Virus record (IMG/VR): IMGVR_UViG_3300033273_000652
Location: 1-22,155 of that record
Direction: 5' to 3' (one strand)
DNA length: 22,155 nt
Origin: a virus
This document shows, one piece after another, positions 6,337 through 13,160 of this stretch. A program made the translations under genes and the position numbers. Below the pieces are notes generated by a model. It worked only from the letters and a program-made list of their open reading frames with translations, had not been told where the DNA came from and searched no databases. Within the stretch, counting starts at the first letter, position 1. The number at the start of each line of letters is the position of its first letter.

Positions 6337-6709
6337 GTAGCTGCTGGAATTTTTCCTCGGCTAACGCGGTTACGAGCTTGTTGTCAGGCTCGGGTGCAGC
6401 CTTGCGGATCTCAACGATTTCCCTTTTCTGGGGAATCTTGAGCAGCTGCATCGCATTGGTACGAAAAGCGTTGCAGATCCCCATCTTTTTGCGGATCTTG
6501 TGAACCCAGTCAGGGTCAACAGGCTGGCCCGTGTGGATCTCTTTCTGCAGAGCATCCGACAGAGCGTTCTCCATCGAGCGAGCTGCCATGACCAGCTCAC
6601 CGTTGAACCGGTAAAGGTCAGAACTGGTCAGCTTGTTCAACTCGTCCATCGCAACGACGCGGTTAAGCGACTTGCTGTGGAACGTCAGTGCTGCGGGCTT
6701 TGTATCCAT
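6239..6709 (-). CDS. 156-residue helical protein of unknown function
   Basis: Starts at ATG 6709, just downstream of a terminator hairpin. The product is almost wholly alpha-helical and charged (SDLYRFNGELVMAARSMENA, WVHKIRKKMGICNAFRTNAM, then LIDEIGERLFRELQEEA). A basic central part and an acidic C-terminus are visible. No motif is recognised. The last third lies antisense to the coiled-coil gene 6097-6336, and both frames look protein-like. There is no obvious ribosome binding site. Confidence 0.6.
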   Translation of the reverse strand: MDTKPAALTFHSKSLNRVVAMDELNKLTSSDLYRFNGELVMAARSMENALSDALQKEIHTGQPVDPDWVHKIRKKMGICNAFRTNAMQLLKIPQKREIVEIRKAAPEPDNKLVTALAEEKFQQLLIDEIGERLFRELQEEAIELALEDLQQETPAS

Positions 6710-6724
6710 AAGTACATAAAACGA

Positions 6725-6750
6725 TAAGCCCCAGTTTGTACTGGGGCTTA
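6725..6750 (-). terminator. intrinsic terminator hairpin
   Basis: A perfect 10-bp stem (TAAGCCCCAG / CTGGGGCTTA) with a six-base loop. Read on the minus strand it is followed by a short T-rich stretch (ATCGTTTTA). It lies just after the stop of the 6774-7055 gene and before the next minus-strand start at 6709, the expected place for a terminator. On the plus strand no T run follows. Confidence 0.65.
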
Positions 6751-6773
6751 CATTCTACATCATCAAATGAGAC

Positions 6774-7055
6774 TCACTTTGAGGGCTTTTCAAGGCAGAC
6801 CACAAAGCATCCAGGCCGAGTTGCATCACGACGCACCGAGTACTTGACTTTGTCACTGGCGCGACTCATCACTCCAACAACCTGCGAAATAGTAGTGGGC
6901 CGGTAGCCCTTGCCAGTCTCCTCGTCCCAGTAGGGCACATAAATCGCGTCGCCAGGCTTCATTGCCAACACTTCCTCGCGAAGAGGAGTGGTCTTGCACA
7001 CACGACCAGTGCGGACCTTGACCTCTGACATGGAGACTCGCTCAAACGAAGACAT
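6774..7055 (-). CDS. 93-residue protein of unknown function, divergent from HTH gene
   Basis: ATG 7055 is chosen over longer in-frame starts; ATG 7031 (MSEVKV) is an alternative. The product has a central PGDAIYVPYWDEETGKGYRP segment followed by a helix-strand part (TTISQVVGVMSRASDKVKYS, VRRDATRPGCFVV), reminiscent of a small DNA-binding or beta-barrel domain, but no family is certain. It ends before a good terminator (6725-6750). It is divergent from the HTH gene, and a palindrome lies between the two, so both are probably controlled by the same site. Confidence 0.65.
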   Translation of the reverse strand: MSSFERVSMSEVKVRTGRVCKTTPLREEVLAMKPGDAIYVPYWDEETGKGYRPTTISQVVGVMSRASDKVKYSVRRDATRPGCFVVCLEKPSK

Positions 7056-7095
7056 AACTACCAGAACAGGAACGAACCTTACAAATAGCGTACAC

Positions 7096-7116
7096 TGCAC
7101 AAGCATTAATTGTGCA
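7096..7116. promoter_or_regulatory. palindromic operator candidate
   Basis: A perfect inverted repeat TGCACAA - 7 bases - TTGTGCA, 21 bp in all, in the gap between two divergent genes (starts at 7055 and 7122). The size and the arm spacing, about one and a half turns from arm centre to arm centre, suit a dimeric helix-turn-helix repressor. The HTH gene starts six bases downstream, so the product may bind here and repress itself and its neighbour. Confidence 0.5.
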
Positions 7117-7121
7117 ATCCG

Positions 7122-7292
7122 GTGAGTAAGGAAGAAGCTAAAAAAGACCCTGCTCCACCTGATCAAAGACTTGTGCAGTTCATGCATAAGGGGGGAATGA
7201 GCGGAAAATCGATCTCCCGCGCACTCCGCATCCCTTACACGCGAGTGCTGCGCTGGATTAAGGAAGAGTCACCTTCACAATCCGCTTCGTAA
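7122..7292 (+). CDS. small helix-turn-helix DNA-binding protein
   Basis: 56 residues from GTG 7122; a TTG at 7110 lies within the palindrome and is less likely. The core (residues 19-48: FMHKGGMSGKSISRALRIP, YTRVLRWIKEE) matches a resolvase/Hin-like HTH: a turn at GGMSGKSISRALRI, then a recognition helix ending RWIKEE. There is no dimerisation domain, so it would be a minimal regulator. Its start lies next to a 21-bp palindrome, a likely target. Its 3' end overlaps the opposing gene at 7258-7476 by 35 bases. Regulatory role is inferred. Confidence 0.6.
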   Translation: MSKEEAKKDPAPPDQRLVQFMHKGGMSGKSISRALRIPYTRVLRWIKEESPSQSAS

Positions 7293-7476
7293 AGTCAACA
7301 GCTGCAAGCGGGTTGGCACGCTTCAACAGCCAAACGCCAACCCCCGTCAATCTGTTGTGCTCCCCACTTACCGGTTGTGGCTCCAGGTGCTCAACAATCC
7401 ACTTAGGCGGGCGCACCACCCAAAGAGGACGCTTAGATCCCAAACGGATGAGGTTTAGTCCGAGGCTCTGTAACAC
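7258..7476 (-). CDS. 72-residue basic protein of unknown function
   Basis: GTG 7476 has GGAG eight bases upstream. The product (VLQSLGLNLIRLGSKRPLWV, then VRPPKWIVEHLE) is basic and beta-rich with a Pro/Trp motif, ending FTKRIVKVTLP. It begins 22 bases inside the preceding 55-residue gene. It is the last gene of the minus-strand replication block and meets the HTH gene tail to tail. No family recognised. Confidence 0.5.
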   Translation of the reverse strand: MLQSLGLNLIRLGSKRPLWVVRPPKWIVEHLEPQPVSGEHNRLTGVGVWLLKRANPLAAVDFTKRIVKVTLP

Positions 7477-7622
7477 GGTTCAGACTCCGAGATAAGGAAA
7501 GCTTGGTTGGAAAAACGGTAAAAAGGGCCAGCGCTAAGGATTGCTCTGGCCTCCTGTTCGCTGTTGGCACGGATGACTTCGTACAACCCGATAGACGGGA
7601 TCGAGAAGACAAACCTGCGCAT
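7455..7622 (-). CDS. 55-residue protein of unknown function
   Basis: ATG 7622 overlaps the upstream TGA by one base (TGATG). The product starts MRRFVFSIPSIGLYEVIRAN and contains an SEQEARAILSAGPFYRF segment, a beta-alpha unit like those of other small phage proteins that handle the 'A.s.qeA' helix. It was found by reading the minus strand between two other small genes; length and coupling support it. Function unknown. Confidence 0.55.
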   Translation of the reverse strand: MRRFVFSIPSIGLYEVIRANSEQEARAILSAGPFYRFSNQAFLISESEPCYRASD

Positions 7623-7801
7623 CAGCTGACCTGGGTAATCTTGATAATCGTGGCATCCAAGAAGGAGTCACGTACCAGTATTGCGGCGTGATAGTCGTCC
7701 TCTGCCATGATCCGCAGCGACTTGATCAAAGTGCTGTGGTCACGGCGATAGGTGACCTCAAAAGTGCCATAGCCACGGCGATAGCCGCTGTAAGCGTTCA
7801 C
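7622..7801 (-). CDS. 59-residue protein of unknown function
   Basis: GTG 7801 overlaps the stop of the upstream membrane peptide (GTGA); TTG 7849 is a longer alternative. The product (NAYSGYRRGYGTFEVTYRRD, STLIKSLRIMAEDDYHAAIL) is a beta-alpha-beta mini-domain ending ATIIKITQVS. This layout resembles its downstream neighbour (7455-7622), so the two may be distant paralogues. Coupled on both sides. Function unknown. Confidence 0.55.
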   Translation of the reverse strand: MNAYSGYRRGYGTFEVTYRRDHSTLIKSLRIMAEDDYHAAILVRDSFLDATIIKITQVS

Positions 7802-7887
7802 GAGAACTGGGTAAGGAAGATGGTTACGACAAGTAACCCGAGTAACCAAGTAGCGCCGAGCAGAACAACAAGTTGGTTCTGAGTCAC
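7798..7887 (-). CDS. 29-residue single-pass membrane peptide
   Basis: GTG 7887 follows four bases after the stop of the RHH gene, and the stop overlaps the next GTG (GTGA). The product is MTQNQLVVLLGATWLLGLLV followed by VTIFLTQFS: a polar N-terminus of five residues and one strong membrane helix. The frame is open further upstream, but that would overlap the RHH gene. A tiny membrane peptide fills the space exactly, which supports it. The role is unknown. Confidence 0.45.
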   Translation of the reverse strand: MTQNQLVVLLGATWLLGLLVVTIFLTQFS

Positions 7888-7891
7888 AGCA

Positions 7892-8143
7892 CTACTTACG
7901 TTTTCGCCGAAGGTTGGCTTGGCGCTCGATCCAAGTGGAACGGAGCTCTGCGTCCTGCTTGGCAGCTTGGTTGTACGTGGCACTAGAGACTGAAAGCTCT
8001 AGAGCTTCATACAGCTGATCCCGTAAAAAAGCACTGGTTTTTAACCCTTCTTTTTCTGCCAGGGCATCAAAGAGAGCGGCTCTGTGGGGATCAAGCAGAA
8101 CTTGAAACCGGCGCTTATGGCCGTGCAAAGAATTGGCGGTCAT
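7892..8143 (-). CDS. ribbon-helix-helix-like DNA-binding protein
   Basis: 83 residues. Residues 11-48 (RRFQVLLDPHRAALFDALAE, KEGLKTSAFLRDQLYEALE) fit an Arc/CopG-type ribbon-helix-helix: a beta strand, a helix, a turn (EGLKTS) and a second helix. These proteins bind DNA as dimers and often regulate their own operon. The C-terminal tail is helical and very basic (ERQANLRRKRK). A promoter-like GTAGTACA element lies just upstream (8163-8175). The DNA-binding role is inferred from the pattern. Confidence 0.6.
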   Translation of the reverse strand: MTANSLHGHKRRFQVLLDPHRAALFDALAEKEGLKTSAFLRDQLYEALELSVSSATYNQAAKQDAELRSTWIERQANLRRKRK

Positions 8144-8162
8144 AAGGGCAAAGGTAACGTTT

Positions 8163-8175
8163 GGAATGTACTACC
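8163..8175 (-). promoter_or_regulatory. promoter-like GTAGTACATTCC element before RHH gene
   Basis: On the minus strand the sequence GGTAGTACATTCC lies 20 bases before the RHH start. It matches the core of the elements before DNA polymerase (10317-10332) and DNA ligase (16370-16385), with a -10-like TACATT. No good -35 is visible. It is a candidate promoter only. Confidence 0.3.
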
Positions 8176-8374
8176 AGCTAATACTGGGGTCAAGGTGTTT
8201 GCGCCACGCAGATCGCTGTGATTTGCGACTAATGCGTCTCTGCTTTGTACAGCCCTTGCGGACGTCTTTAGCAAAGGCGAGGAATTCAGCAGCGCGCTGA
8301 AGATCTGCTGTCGTTGCTGTGCGCATTTCATCTTGCAACCAAGCCACCATGATTTGGCGACCAGTTCGCGCCAT
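8171..8374 (-). CDS. 67-residue basic helical protein of unknown function
   Basis: ATG 8374. The product (MARTGRQIMVAWLQDEMRTA, DLQRAAEFLAFAKDVRKGC) has a well-formed helix followed by a very basic C-terminus (KQRRISRKSQRSAWRKH), suggesting nucleic acid binding. A competing frame (8140-8421) starts at the polymerase stop (TGATG) and ends at the RHH start (ATGA), so it has better coupling, but its product has poor composition after residue 30. I prefer this frame on composition; the choice is not secure. Confidence 0.45.
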   Translation of the reverse strand: MARTGRQIMVAWLQDEMRTATTADLQRAAEFLAFAKDVRKGCTKQRRISRKSQRSAWRKHLDPSISW

Positions 8375-8420
8375 AGATTGCGCCAGCCGTGCAACTTAAT
8401 AAAGATTAAGTAACGGTGCA

Positions 8421-10298
8421 TCACTTTGCCTCGGACCAGGTCTTGCCCCAGGCAGCCTCGGCCAGCGCAGGGATTTCGCCTAACCACTTGGACTCGGCGT
8501 ACTCCATTTCTTTGCTGAGCAGCGCAGCCCACTGCTCCTCAAGGCCCTCACGCACCAGCAGCACAACTTCGTCATGGACGACAGCAGCTAAGCGGACTTG
8601 CGACTCTCCGGTTTTACGGAGGTGCTGCCACAAACGATGGAGCGCGTACTTGAGGATCGCCGCACCAGCTCCCTGAATTGGGGTATTACAGCGTGTCGTT
8701 AGCCGGTTCATGTCCCCAAGCAAGAATCGGCGCATATCCGTTTTAGGTATGCGAATTTCAGCAAATCTTTCGTGCTCGGTCATGTTGGCGAGGTTTGCGT
8801 TTTTCCTCTGCCACTCATGAATCCCTTGGTACGTGCTGTGGAAGGTGTCGCGAATCTGCTCCGCTTCTTCCACCGTCATGGTGATCCCCATCGCACCTGC
8901 GTAATCGCGTAGTCCCTTGGCACCTGACCCATAGAGCAGACCAAAGTTTGCGGATTTAGCTACCTGGCGCCTGGCCTTCATCTCGGCTTCGTCGTCAGTC
9001 GGCTCTGGGTAAATGGCGTTCGCAGTAATGGTGTGGAGGTCTTCATTCCTTTGGAACGCGCTGATCATGAGAGCGTCCTGGGATTCAGCGGCGGCGAGAC
9101 GGAGCTCCATCTGGCCGAAGTCAGCCACCACAAAGCTCCAGCCCTCAGGCGCTTCGGCGGCCTGACGGAAACCCTTATCCCGCGGGACCTGCTGCAAATT
9201 CGGCTCCCGGCAAGACATCCTTCCGGTGTCAGCCCCGAGCTGCAGATAGCTGGCACGGATGAAGCCATCGTCGTCCTGGTGGTCAAGCAGCGCCACAACC
9301 ATCTGCCGACGCTTCTCAGCTTTCTTCCAGGCCAGGTAGAGCTGAATGACCTTGTGGTCCGCCGCATAGGAGCGAAGAGCTTGCCGGGATGCGCTGGGCT
9401 TACCCGTCTTGTCCTTGGGCTCCTCACCAAGCAAGACGCCCAGCTTGTAGACCAGCTGCTTTGGTGAGTTGAGATTGAAGCCGGCCAGCTTCTTGGTGCC
9501 GAGCCTGACGTGGCCCGTCGCCTTGGCACGCAGGTTGAACGTGCCATCCTCATCGCGCGGCAGCTTCTCTTCTTCGGGCATGGCAGCATCGAGCTCTTGG
9601 ACGAACTCGGCACCAAGGCGCTCGATCTCGCCCTCGTAGTGCTGTTGCAGCTGCTCTAACTTGGCCCGGTTGAAGGGCAAGCCAGTTCGCTGCATGTGGG
9701 CAATCGCCTCCAACGCCCGACATTCCAGACCCCAGGCCATGTACAGGCGCCGGGCCATCAGAAGATCGGTGACCTTCTGAGCCAGGTGCAGCAGGATGCG
9801 GACGTCGTTAGCGGCGTAGGTCTTCTGGGACTCGGTGAGATCCGGTTTTGACCAGTCAGAAGCCTGCTCCTCCTTGCTGACCTCAATGTTCAGGTAGCGC
9901 TTGCAGGCTGGAGCCAGACCATTGCGCACGTTGGGGATGCCGTTCTCTAGCAACCGTGACGCAAGCATTGTGCAAAACACGACTCCCTCGGGATAGATGT
10001 CGTGCTGCTGAAGCCAGCCCAGATCAAAGGTGGCGTTGTGGGCGTACCAGTGGCGCTTCTCCTTGGCCTGGAAGAACTCCTGGATCTGAGTCCAGTCCTC
10101 AGGCTCCAAATCCCACATGTCAATAACGACAACGGGCTTAGCTGGCGCGGCCAGCTGCAACAGGCGCAAGCCGCCGGTCTTGGGTTTGAGAGCCGTTGTC
10201 TCTGTGTCGAAGGCGATGACCTCGGAGTCCTCAAGCCAGTGAAGGAACTCGATGCCATGGAGCGTCTCAGGCGACGCGGACCAGTCAGGTGCAGACAT
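8421..10298 (-). CDS. polA: family A DNA polymerase with 3'-5' exonuclease
   Basis: 625 residues, the phage replicative polymerase. The 3'-5' exonuclease motifs are intact: Exo I FDTETT (Asp31, Glu33), Exo II NATFDLGWL (Asp92), Exo III YAANDVRIL (Tyr161, Asp165). The polymerase motifs follow: A at VADFGQMELRLAA (Asp393; Gly instead of the common Ser), B at RRQVAKSANFGLLYGSG (Lys448, Phe452, Tyr456), C at VVHDEVV (Asp576). Phe452 is at the position of E. coli Pol I Phe762. There is no 5' nuclease domain, as in T7-like and other phage polymerases. A TACAAT element at 10317-10332 probably starts its transcript. Two copies of the GGACTYG-N7-CCGGTTTT motif lie in the gene. Confidence 0.97.
   Translation of the reverse strand: MSAPDWSASPETLHGIEFLHWLEDSEVIAFDTETTALKPKTGGLRLLQLAAPAKPVVVIDMWDLEPEDWTQIQEFFQAKEKRHWYAHNATFDLGWLQQHDIYPEGVVFCTMLASRLLENGIPNVRNGLAPACKRYLNIEVSKEEQASDWSKPDLTESQKTYAANDVRILLHLAQKVTDLLMARRLYMAWGLECRALEAIAHMQRTGLPFNRAKLEQLQQHYEGEIERLGAEFVQELDAAMPEEEKLPRDEDGTFNLRAKATGHVRLGTKKLAGFNLNSPKQLVYKLGVLLGEEPKDKTGKPSASRQALRSYAADHKVIQLYLAWKKAEKRRQMVVALLDHQDDDGFIRASYLQLGADTGRMSCREPNLQQVPRDKGFRQAAEAPEGWSFVVADFGQMELRLAAAESQDALMISAFQRNEDLHTITANAIYPEPTDDEAEMKARRQVAKSANFGLLYGSGAKGLRDYAGAMGITMTVEEAEQIRDTFHSTYQGIHEWQRKNANLANMTEHERFAEIRIPKTDMRRFLLGDMNRLTTRCNTPIQGAGAAILKYALHRLWQHLRKTGESQVRLAAVVHDEVVLLVREGLEEQWAALLSKEMEYAESKWLGEIPALAEAAWGKTWSEAK
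8594..8616 (+). repeat. GGACTYG-N7-CCGGTTTTA motif copy in polA
   Basis: GGACTTG, seven bases, CCGGTTTTA. Same spacing and orientation as the copies at 9827, 15506, 22002, 22042 and 22099. In polA this copy sits in a different codon phase from the copy at 9827, so protein homology does not explain it. Confidence 0.5.
9827..9849 (+). repeat. GGGACTCG-N7-CCGGTTTT motif copy in polA
   Basis: GGGACTCG, seven bases, CCGGTTTT: identical halves to the two right-end copies at 22042 and 22099 with the same spacing. It lies antisense to polA codons for KPDLTES. Confidence 0.55.
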
Positions 10299-10316
10299 AA
10301 GCGATAAGGCTGTGGT

Positions 10317-10332
10317 GATTGTACTACAAATT
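10317..10332 (-). promoter_or_regulatory. promoter-like AATTTGTAGTACAATC element before polA
   Basis: The 16 bases AATTTGTAGTACAATC on the minus strand are identical to those before DNA ligase (16370-16385). TACAAT (10318-10323) would be the -10, placing transcription start about 12 bases before the polA ATG. It overlaps the stop of the 55-residue gene. The repeat in two places supports a real promoter; no clear -35 is seen. Confidence 0.5.
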
Positions 10333-10498
10333 AAGGCAACAGCTGGCCGCGGTGTCCACGAGTCTTGGTTGTGGAGCCGGGCGGCAGGGCATCCCTAAGC
10401 CAACCCGAGGGCGGTTCAGGGATGGCACGTTCCAGGTCGGCGAAGAAGCGCGCAAGGCGCTCCTCCTCCGTCGGTGGGGTGAACTTCTTGCGTTCCAT
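10331..10498 (-). CDS. 55-residue Pro/Arg-rich protein
   Basis: ATG 10498 overlaps the primase-helicase TGA (TGATG). The product (MERKKFTPPTEEERLARFFA, DLERAIPEPPSGWL) has an amphipathic helix and a basic Gly-rich tail (TTKTRGHRGQLLP). It sits between the primase-helicase and the polymerase, coupled to the former, and the polymerase promoter element covers its stop. The position suggests a replication accessory peptide, which is inference. Confidence 0.6.
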   Translation of the reverse strand: MERKKFTPPTEEERLARFFADLERAIPEPPSGWLRDALPPGSTTKTRGHRGQLLP

Positions 10499-12999
10499 CA
10501 GTCCCACTCCGCGAGCACCTGGTCAATGCAGTCCCGCTTCTGCTGGTCGCTGAAGGTCGGTTCGTCCTCGCGCGCGCCTGCGCGTATAGAGCGTTCCAAT
10601 GTCCCCTTTCCATCAGATCCCTGTTCCTGCAAGGGATTTAAAAAGGGACACTCTGAATCTGAAGACAAGTTGTCCCTTTTTGTCCCCTCCGTTTCAGCAG
10701 GGCTATCACCGGCTTGAACGTCACCAGGAGTAAAAGGGACAACTTGGCCTGTCCCCTTTTGTGTCCCTTTTTCAGATCCCGTACCACCACTGGGATCTGC
10801 CCCTAAAGGGACATTTTCTACACACTCTCCCCGCAGGCGCGAGGAAAGAACCGCCCTATACAAAAACTGAGGCTTCTTACCTTGAGTTTCTTGAGTCGCA
10901 CCCACGATCTCCACCAGGCCCTTCTTCTTCCAGCGTTGGAGCGCCTTTTTGACGGCTTCGTTGTTGCCGCCGCAGGTGGGGTCTGCTTGGAGCTGCTTCA
11001 GGGTTTTGGGCTCCCTAGCCAGGCGGAGGCGCTGAAGCACCCTGTCGCTGATTCCAGAGGGCGCTGCGTTGGTTGGATCGACCTCGGGGGTCCAGTCCTG
11101 AATCGAGTAGCTCAGGTCGGCCTGCTGCTTCATCAGCAGCTGCGTGCCGCCGCGACCACTACGGGACTTCTCGAAGGTCAGGATCCGCGCAGCTTGGCCC
11201 GTCTGCTCAACCTGCTTTTCGGTCGGTTTTTTCAGCGAGATCACCTCGTCGACGGCATCGCGAATCGCCGATGTGCCTCTGAAGTTGCCGTTTTTGTTGG
11301 CGTGGTGGATGACGATGATCGTCGTGGCCGGGAAGGCGTCCCCGTTGTTGCGGGTCAGCCAGTACAGCGGGGTGGCGAAGTCGCTCTTGTTCTCGTCGAA
11401 GGCCTTACCGCCGCTGCAGCCAATCAACGAGTCGATGATCACGAGCTTGGGCTGGTACTTCTCGATCTGGCGGATGAAGAATGCGTAACGCTGGATCTGG
11501 AAGTCGCTGCGGATCGTCACGTTGGTTCCCCGCGGGAAATCAACCTCCTCCAACTGCTCCTGGACCTGGATGAGCGGCTGGTCGCCATTAAGGATCAGAA
11601 CGCCACCCTTCTCGACCGGCACCTCTTGGCCACGGATCTTGAATGGTGCGCCCGTAGCGATGTGCTTAGCCAGGGTCCAGGCGGCCATCGACTTGCCGTC
11701 ACCGCCCGAGCCGTACATCAGCACCACCGATGGCGTGGCCAGCAGATCGGGGATCAGGTAGTCCCGCTTGAAGTCGGTGTCGAGGAGGCTGTCGATCGTG
11801 ATGGCATCGGTCTTCTTCTCGTAAGCGAGTTGGTCGACCAGGATCCGCTCGATCTTTTCGGCATCGCGATGGCCCGACTCAACGGCCAGCCGATGCATCT
11901 CGTAGTTCAGCTCGGCGGGGTTGTCGAGCTCGATGATTGCCTTGGCCCGTTCAAGGAGCTCCTCGAAGGGCATGGCAACCTGCTGGATGCGCTGAACCTG
12001 CGCCTTCTCGATCTGGTCAAGCGTCTTCCGGCTGGAGTCTTGAAATCGCTCCCTGTTGGGGTCGTAGCCGTCTGCAAGGCGGATCAAGCTGCCCAGACCG
12101 GCGTTACCCGGCCGTCCAGCCTTCTCAAGGATCAGAGGCCATTTATCGGCGCATGGGTTGCCGTGCTTCCAGTCCTCCTCGTAGTCGGAGTCCTCGGCAG
12201 ACCACGCAGACCACAGAGTCAGGCCAAGGTCGTTCGGCAGGTCCTCGGCGATCATTGCGCCGACAATCCACCAGTCGTCTTCGTTCCCCCGGCCGCATTG
12301 AGGCAGGACGGTCAGGCAGTCACGGACAATCTCAGCAATCTCATCCTGGGTTCTGCCGGAAAAGTCGAGGCCTTTTCGGTTCTTGACAAGGCCGCTAGTC
12401 TGGGACGGCGTGTCCTGTACGTAGCGAGCACGCATCTCAGCCAAGAGCCACTCAGGAGCCTGAGGGATCTGGTTGAGATCACCAGAAGCAAGCTTGTAAG
12501 TACCTGCAGGTGCTTTGCCGTCGGAGGAACCGGGGTAAGTACCAGCGATTACGCCTTGCTTTCCCCAAAGCACCTCATAGCCCTCACCCGTATGGGAGAG
12601 GCCAAAACCCTTGACCTGAGCTCTCTGATCCTCAGGAACACGGAAGACATATTTGGCAGCATTCTTCTTCGTACTAATAATCTTGGGTGCGTCTTGCAGT
12701 GAGTCGCCCCACTTTTTCGACAGAGTTGCGAGGTTTGCGTCTACATCAAGAATGACGAGACCTTGAGAGCGGATTCCGGTAAATAATCCAACCGCAACGA
12801 ACTCTTCTGGGACTCGCTCTAAGAAAAGTGCGACATCACCCGGCGACATGTGCCGCCTAAAGGAATCCTCGTGAGGGTTCTTGCCCTTACTGACGATCCG
12901 GTTCTTTCCGTAGACAACGCCCTTCGCATAAATAGGCGTATAGGCGGGACCAACAGGGAGCGAATTAACGAACCCAATGAGTTTTTTGTTGGGACTCAT
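10498..12999 (-). CDS. primase-polymerase / RepA-like helicase fusion
   Basis: 833 residues. Residues about 15-190 are a primase-polymerase domain: VGLFTGIRSQGLVILDVDAN with the catalytic Asp85-x-Asp87. Residues about 219-312 fit a primase C-terminal helical domain (DDWWIVGAMIAEDLPNDLGL, LWSAWSAED, LGSLIRLADGY). Residues about 400-640 are an AAA/RepA-type helicase: Walker A GSGGDGKS (430-437), Walker B LVIIDSL (519-525), then IIVIHHANKN and a RGTSAIRD arginine-finger region. Residues 650-718 look like a winged helix (DRVLQRLRL, then LKQLQADP). Residues 720-833 are a disordered Gly/Pro/Glu tail coded by a repeat-dense stretch. It would unwind the fork and make primers. Such fusions are known in phages and plasmids. 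Confidence 0.9.
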   Translation of the reverse strand: MSPNKKLIGFVNSLPVGPAYTPIYAKGVVYGKNRIVSKGKNPHEDSFRRHMSPGDVALFLERVPEEFVAVGLFTGIRSQGLVILDVDANLATLSKKWGDSLQDAPKIISTKKNAAKYVFRVPEDQRAQVKGFGLSHTGEGYEVLWGKQGVIAGTYPGSSDGKAPAGTYKLASGDLNQIPQAPEWLLAEMRARYVQDTPSQTSGLVKNRKGLDFSGRTQDEIAEIVRDCLTVLPQCGRGNEDDWWIVGAMIAEDLPNDLGLTLWSAWSAEDSDYEEDWKHGNPCADKWPLILEKAGRPGNAGLGSLIRLADGYDPNRERFQDSSRKTLDQIEKAQVQRIQQVAMPFEELLERAKAIIELDNPAELNYEMHRLAVESGHRDAEKIERILVDQLAYEKKTDAITIDSLLDTDFKRDYLIPDLLATPSVVLMYGSGGDGKSMAAWTLAKHIATGAPFKIRGQEVPVEKGGVLILNGDQPLIQVQEQLEEVDFPRGTNVTIRSDFQIQRYAFFIRQIEKYQPKLVIIDSLIGCSGGKAFDENKSDFATPLYWLTRNNGDAFPATTIIVIHHANKNGNFRGTSAIRDAVDEVISLKKPTEKQVEQTGQAARILTFEKSRSGRGGTQLLMKQQADLSYSIQDWTPEVDPTNAAPSGISDRVLQRLRLAREPKTLKQLQADPTCGGNNEAVKKALQRWKKKGLVEIVGATQETQGKKPQFLYRAVLSSRLRGECVENVPLGADPSGGTGSEKGTQKGTGQVVPFTPGDVQAGDSPAETEGTKRDNLSSDSECPFLNPLQEQGSDGKGTLERSIRAGAREDEPTFSDQQKRDCIDQVLAEWD
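10600..10813. repeat. iteron-like GGGACA repeat cluster, candidate origin
   Basis: About eight copies of TGTCCC(C)TTTT or its complement AAAAGGGACA: plus-reading at 10600, 10671, 10681 (partial), 10750 and 10762; minus-reading at 10640, 10732 and 10805. 10641-10650 and 10671-10680 form a perfect 10-bp inverted pair. A second repeat, CAGATCCC, occurs at 10614-10621 and in an inverted pair at 10773-10780 / 10792-10799. All lie in the tail of the primase-helicase gene and are read in varying codon phases (KGT, VPFT, KRDN, CPFL), so the DNA rather than the protein is conserved. Confidence 0.55.
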
Positions 13000-13037
13000 G
13001 CGATACTCAGTAAGTGAAACGGCATACGCCCTGTTTG

Positions 13038-13068
13038 GTGTAAAAACCAGGCGGGGCGTTTTTCACAC
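13038..13068. promoter_or_regulatory. inverted repeat in divergent intergenic region
   Basis: GTGTAAAAAC (13038-13047) and GTTTTTCACAC (13058-13068) form a stem with one bulged base. It lies in the 161-base gap between the divergent primase-helicase (12999) and SSB-like (13161) genes, with a TTGACA at 13084 nearby. An operator or attenuator is likely. I see no convincing -10 for either direction. Confidence 0.35.
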
Positions 13069-13160
13069 TACGCATCTCGTCAAGGGGTTGACACACCACA
13101 TAAAGTGTTTGGGCAACCAGGCAACGCCACCTACAGCGGCATCGCCACCACGCAACCCCC

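Noticed and set aside
7503-7691. 62-residue plus-strand ORF
   Set aside because: Opposes two coupled minus-strand genes (7455-7622 and 7622-7801) and has no start signals.
8140-8421. 94-residue minus-strand frame from the polA stop to the RHH start
   Set aside because: Its coupling is perfect (TGATG and ATGA) but its product after residue 30 has shadow-like composition; the overlapping 67-residue frame looks more protein-like. Not fully settled.
10882-12702. 606-residue plus-strand ORF opposite the primase-helicase
   Set aside because: It is the antisense shadow of a clear domain-rich gene; the product is Leu/Val/Gly-rich without motifs.
13084-13089. TTGACA as -35 of a promoter for the SSB-like gene
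   Set aside because: No -10-like sequence at 16-18 bases; kept only as a possible site.
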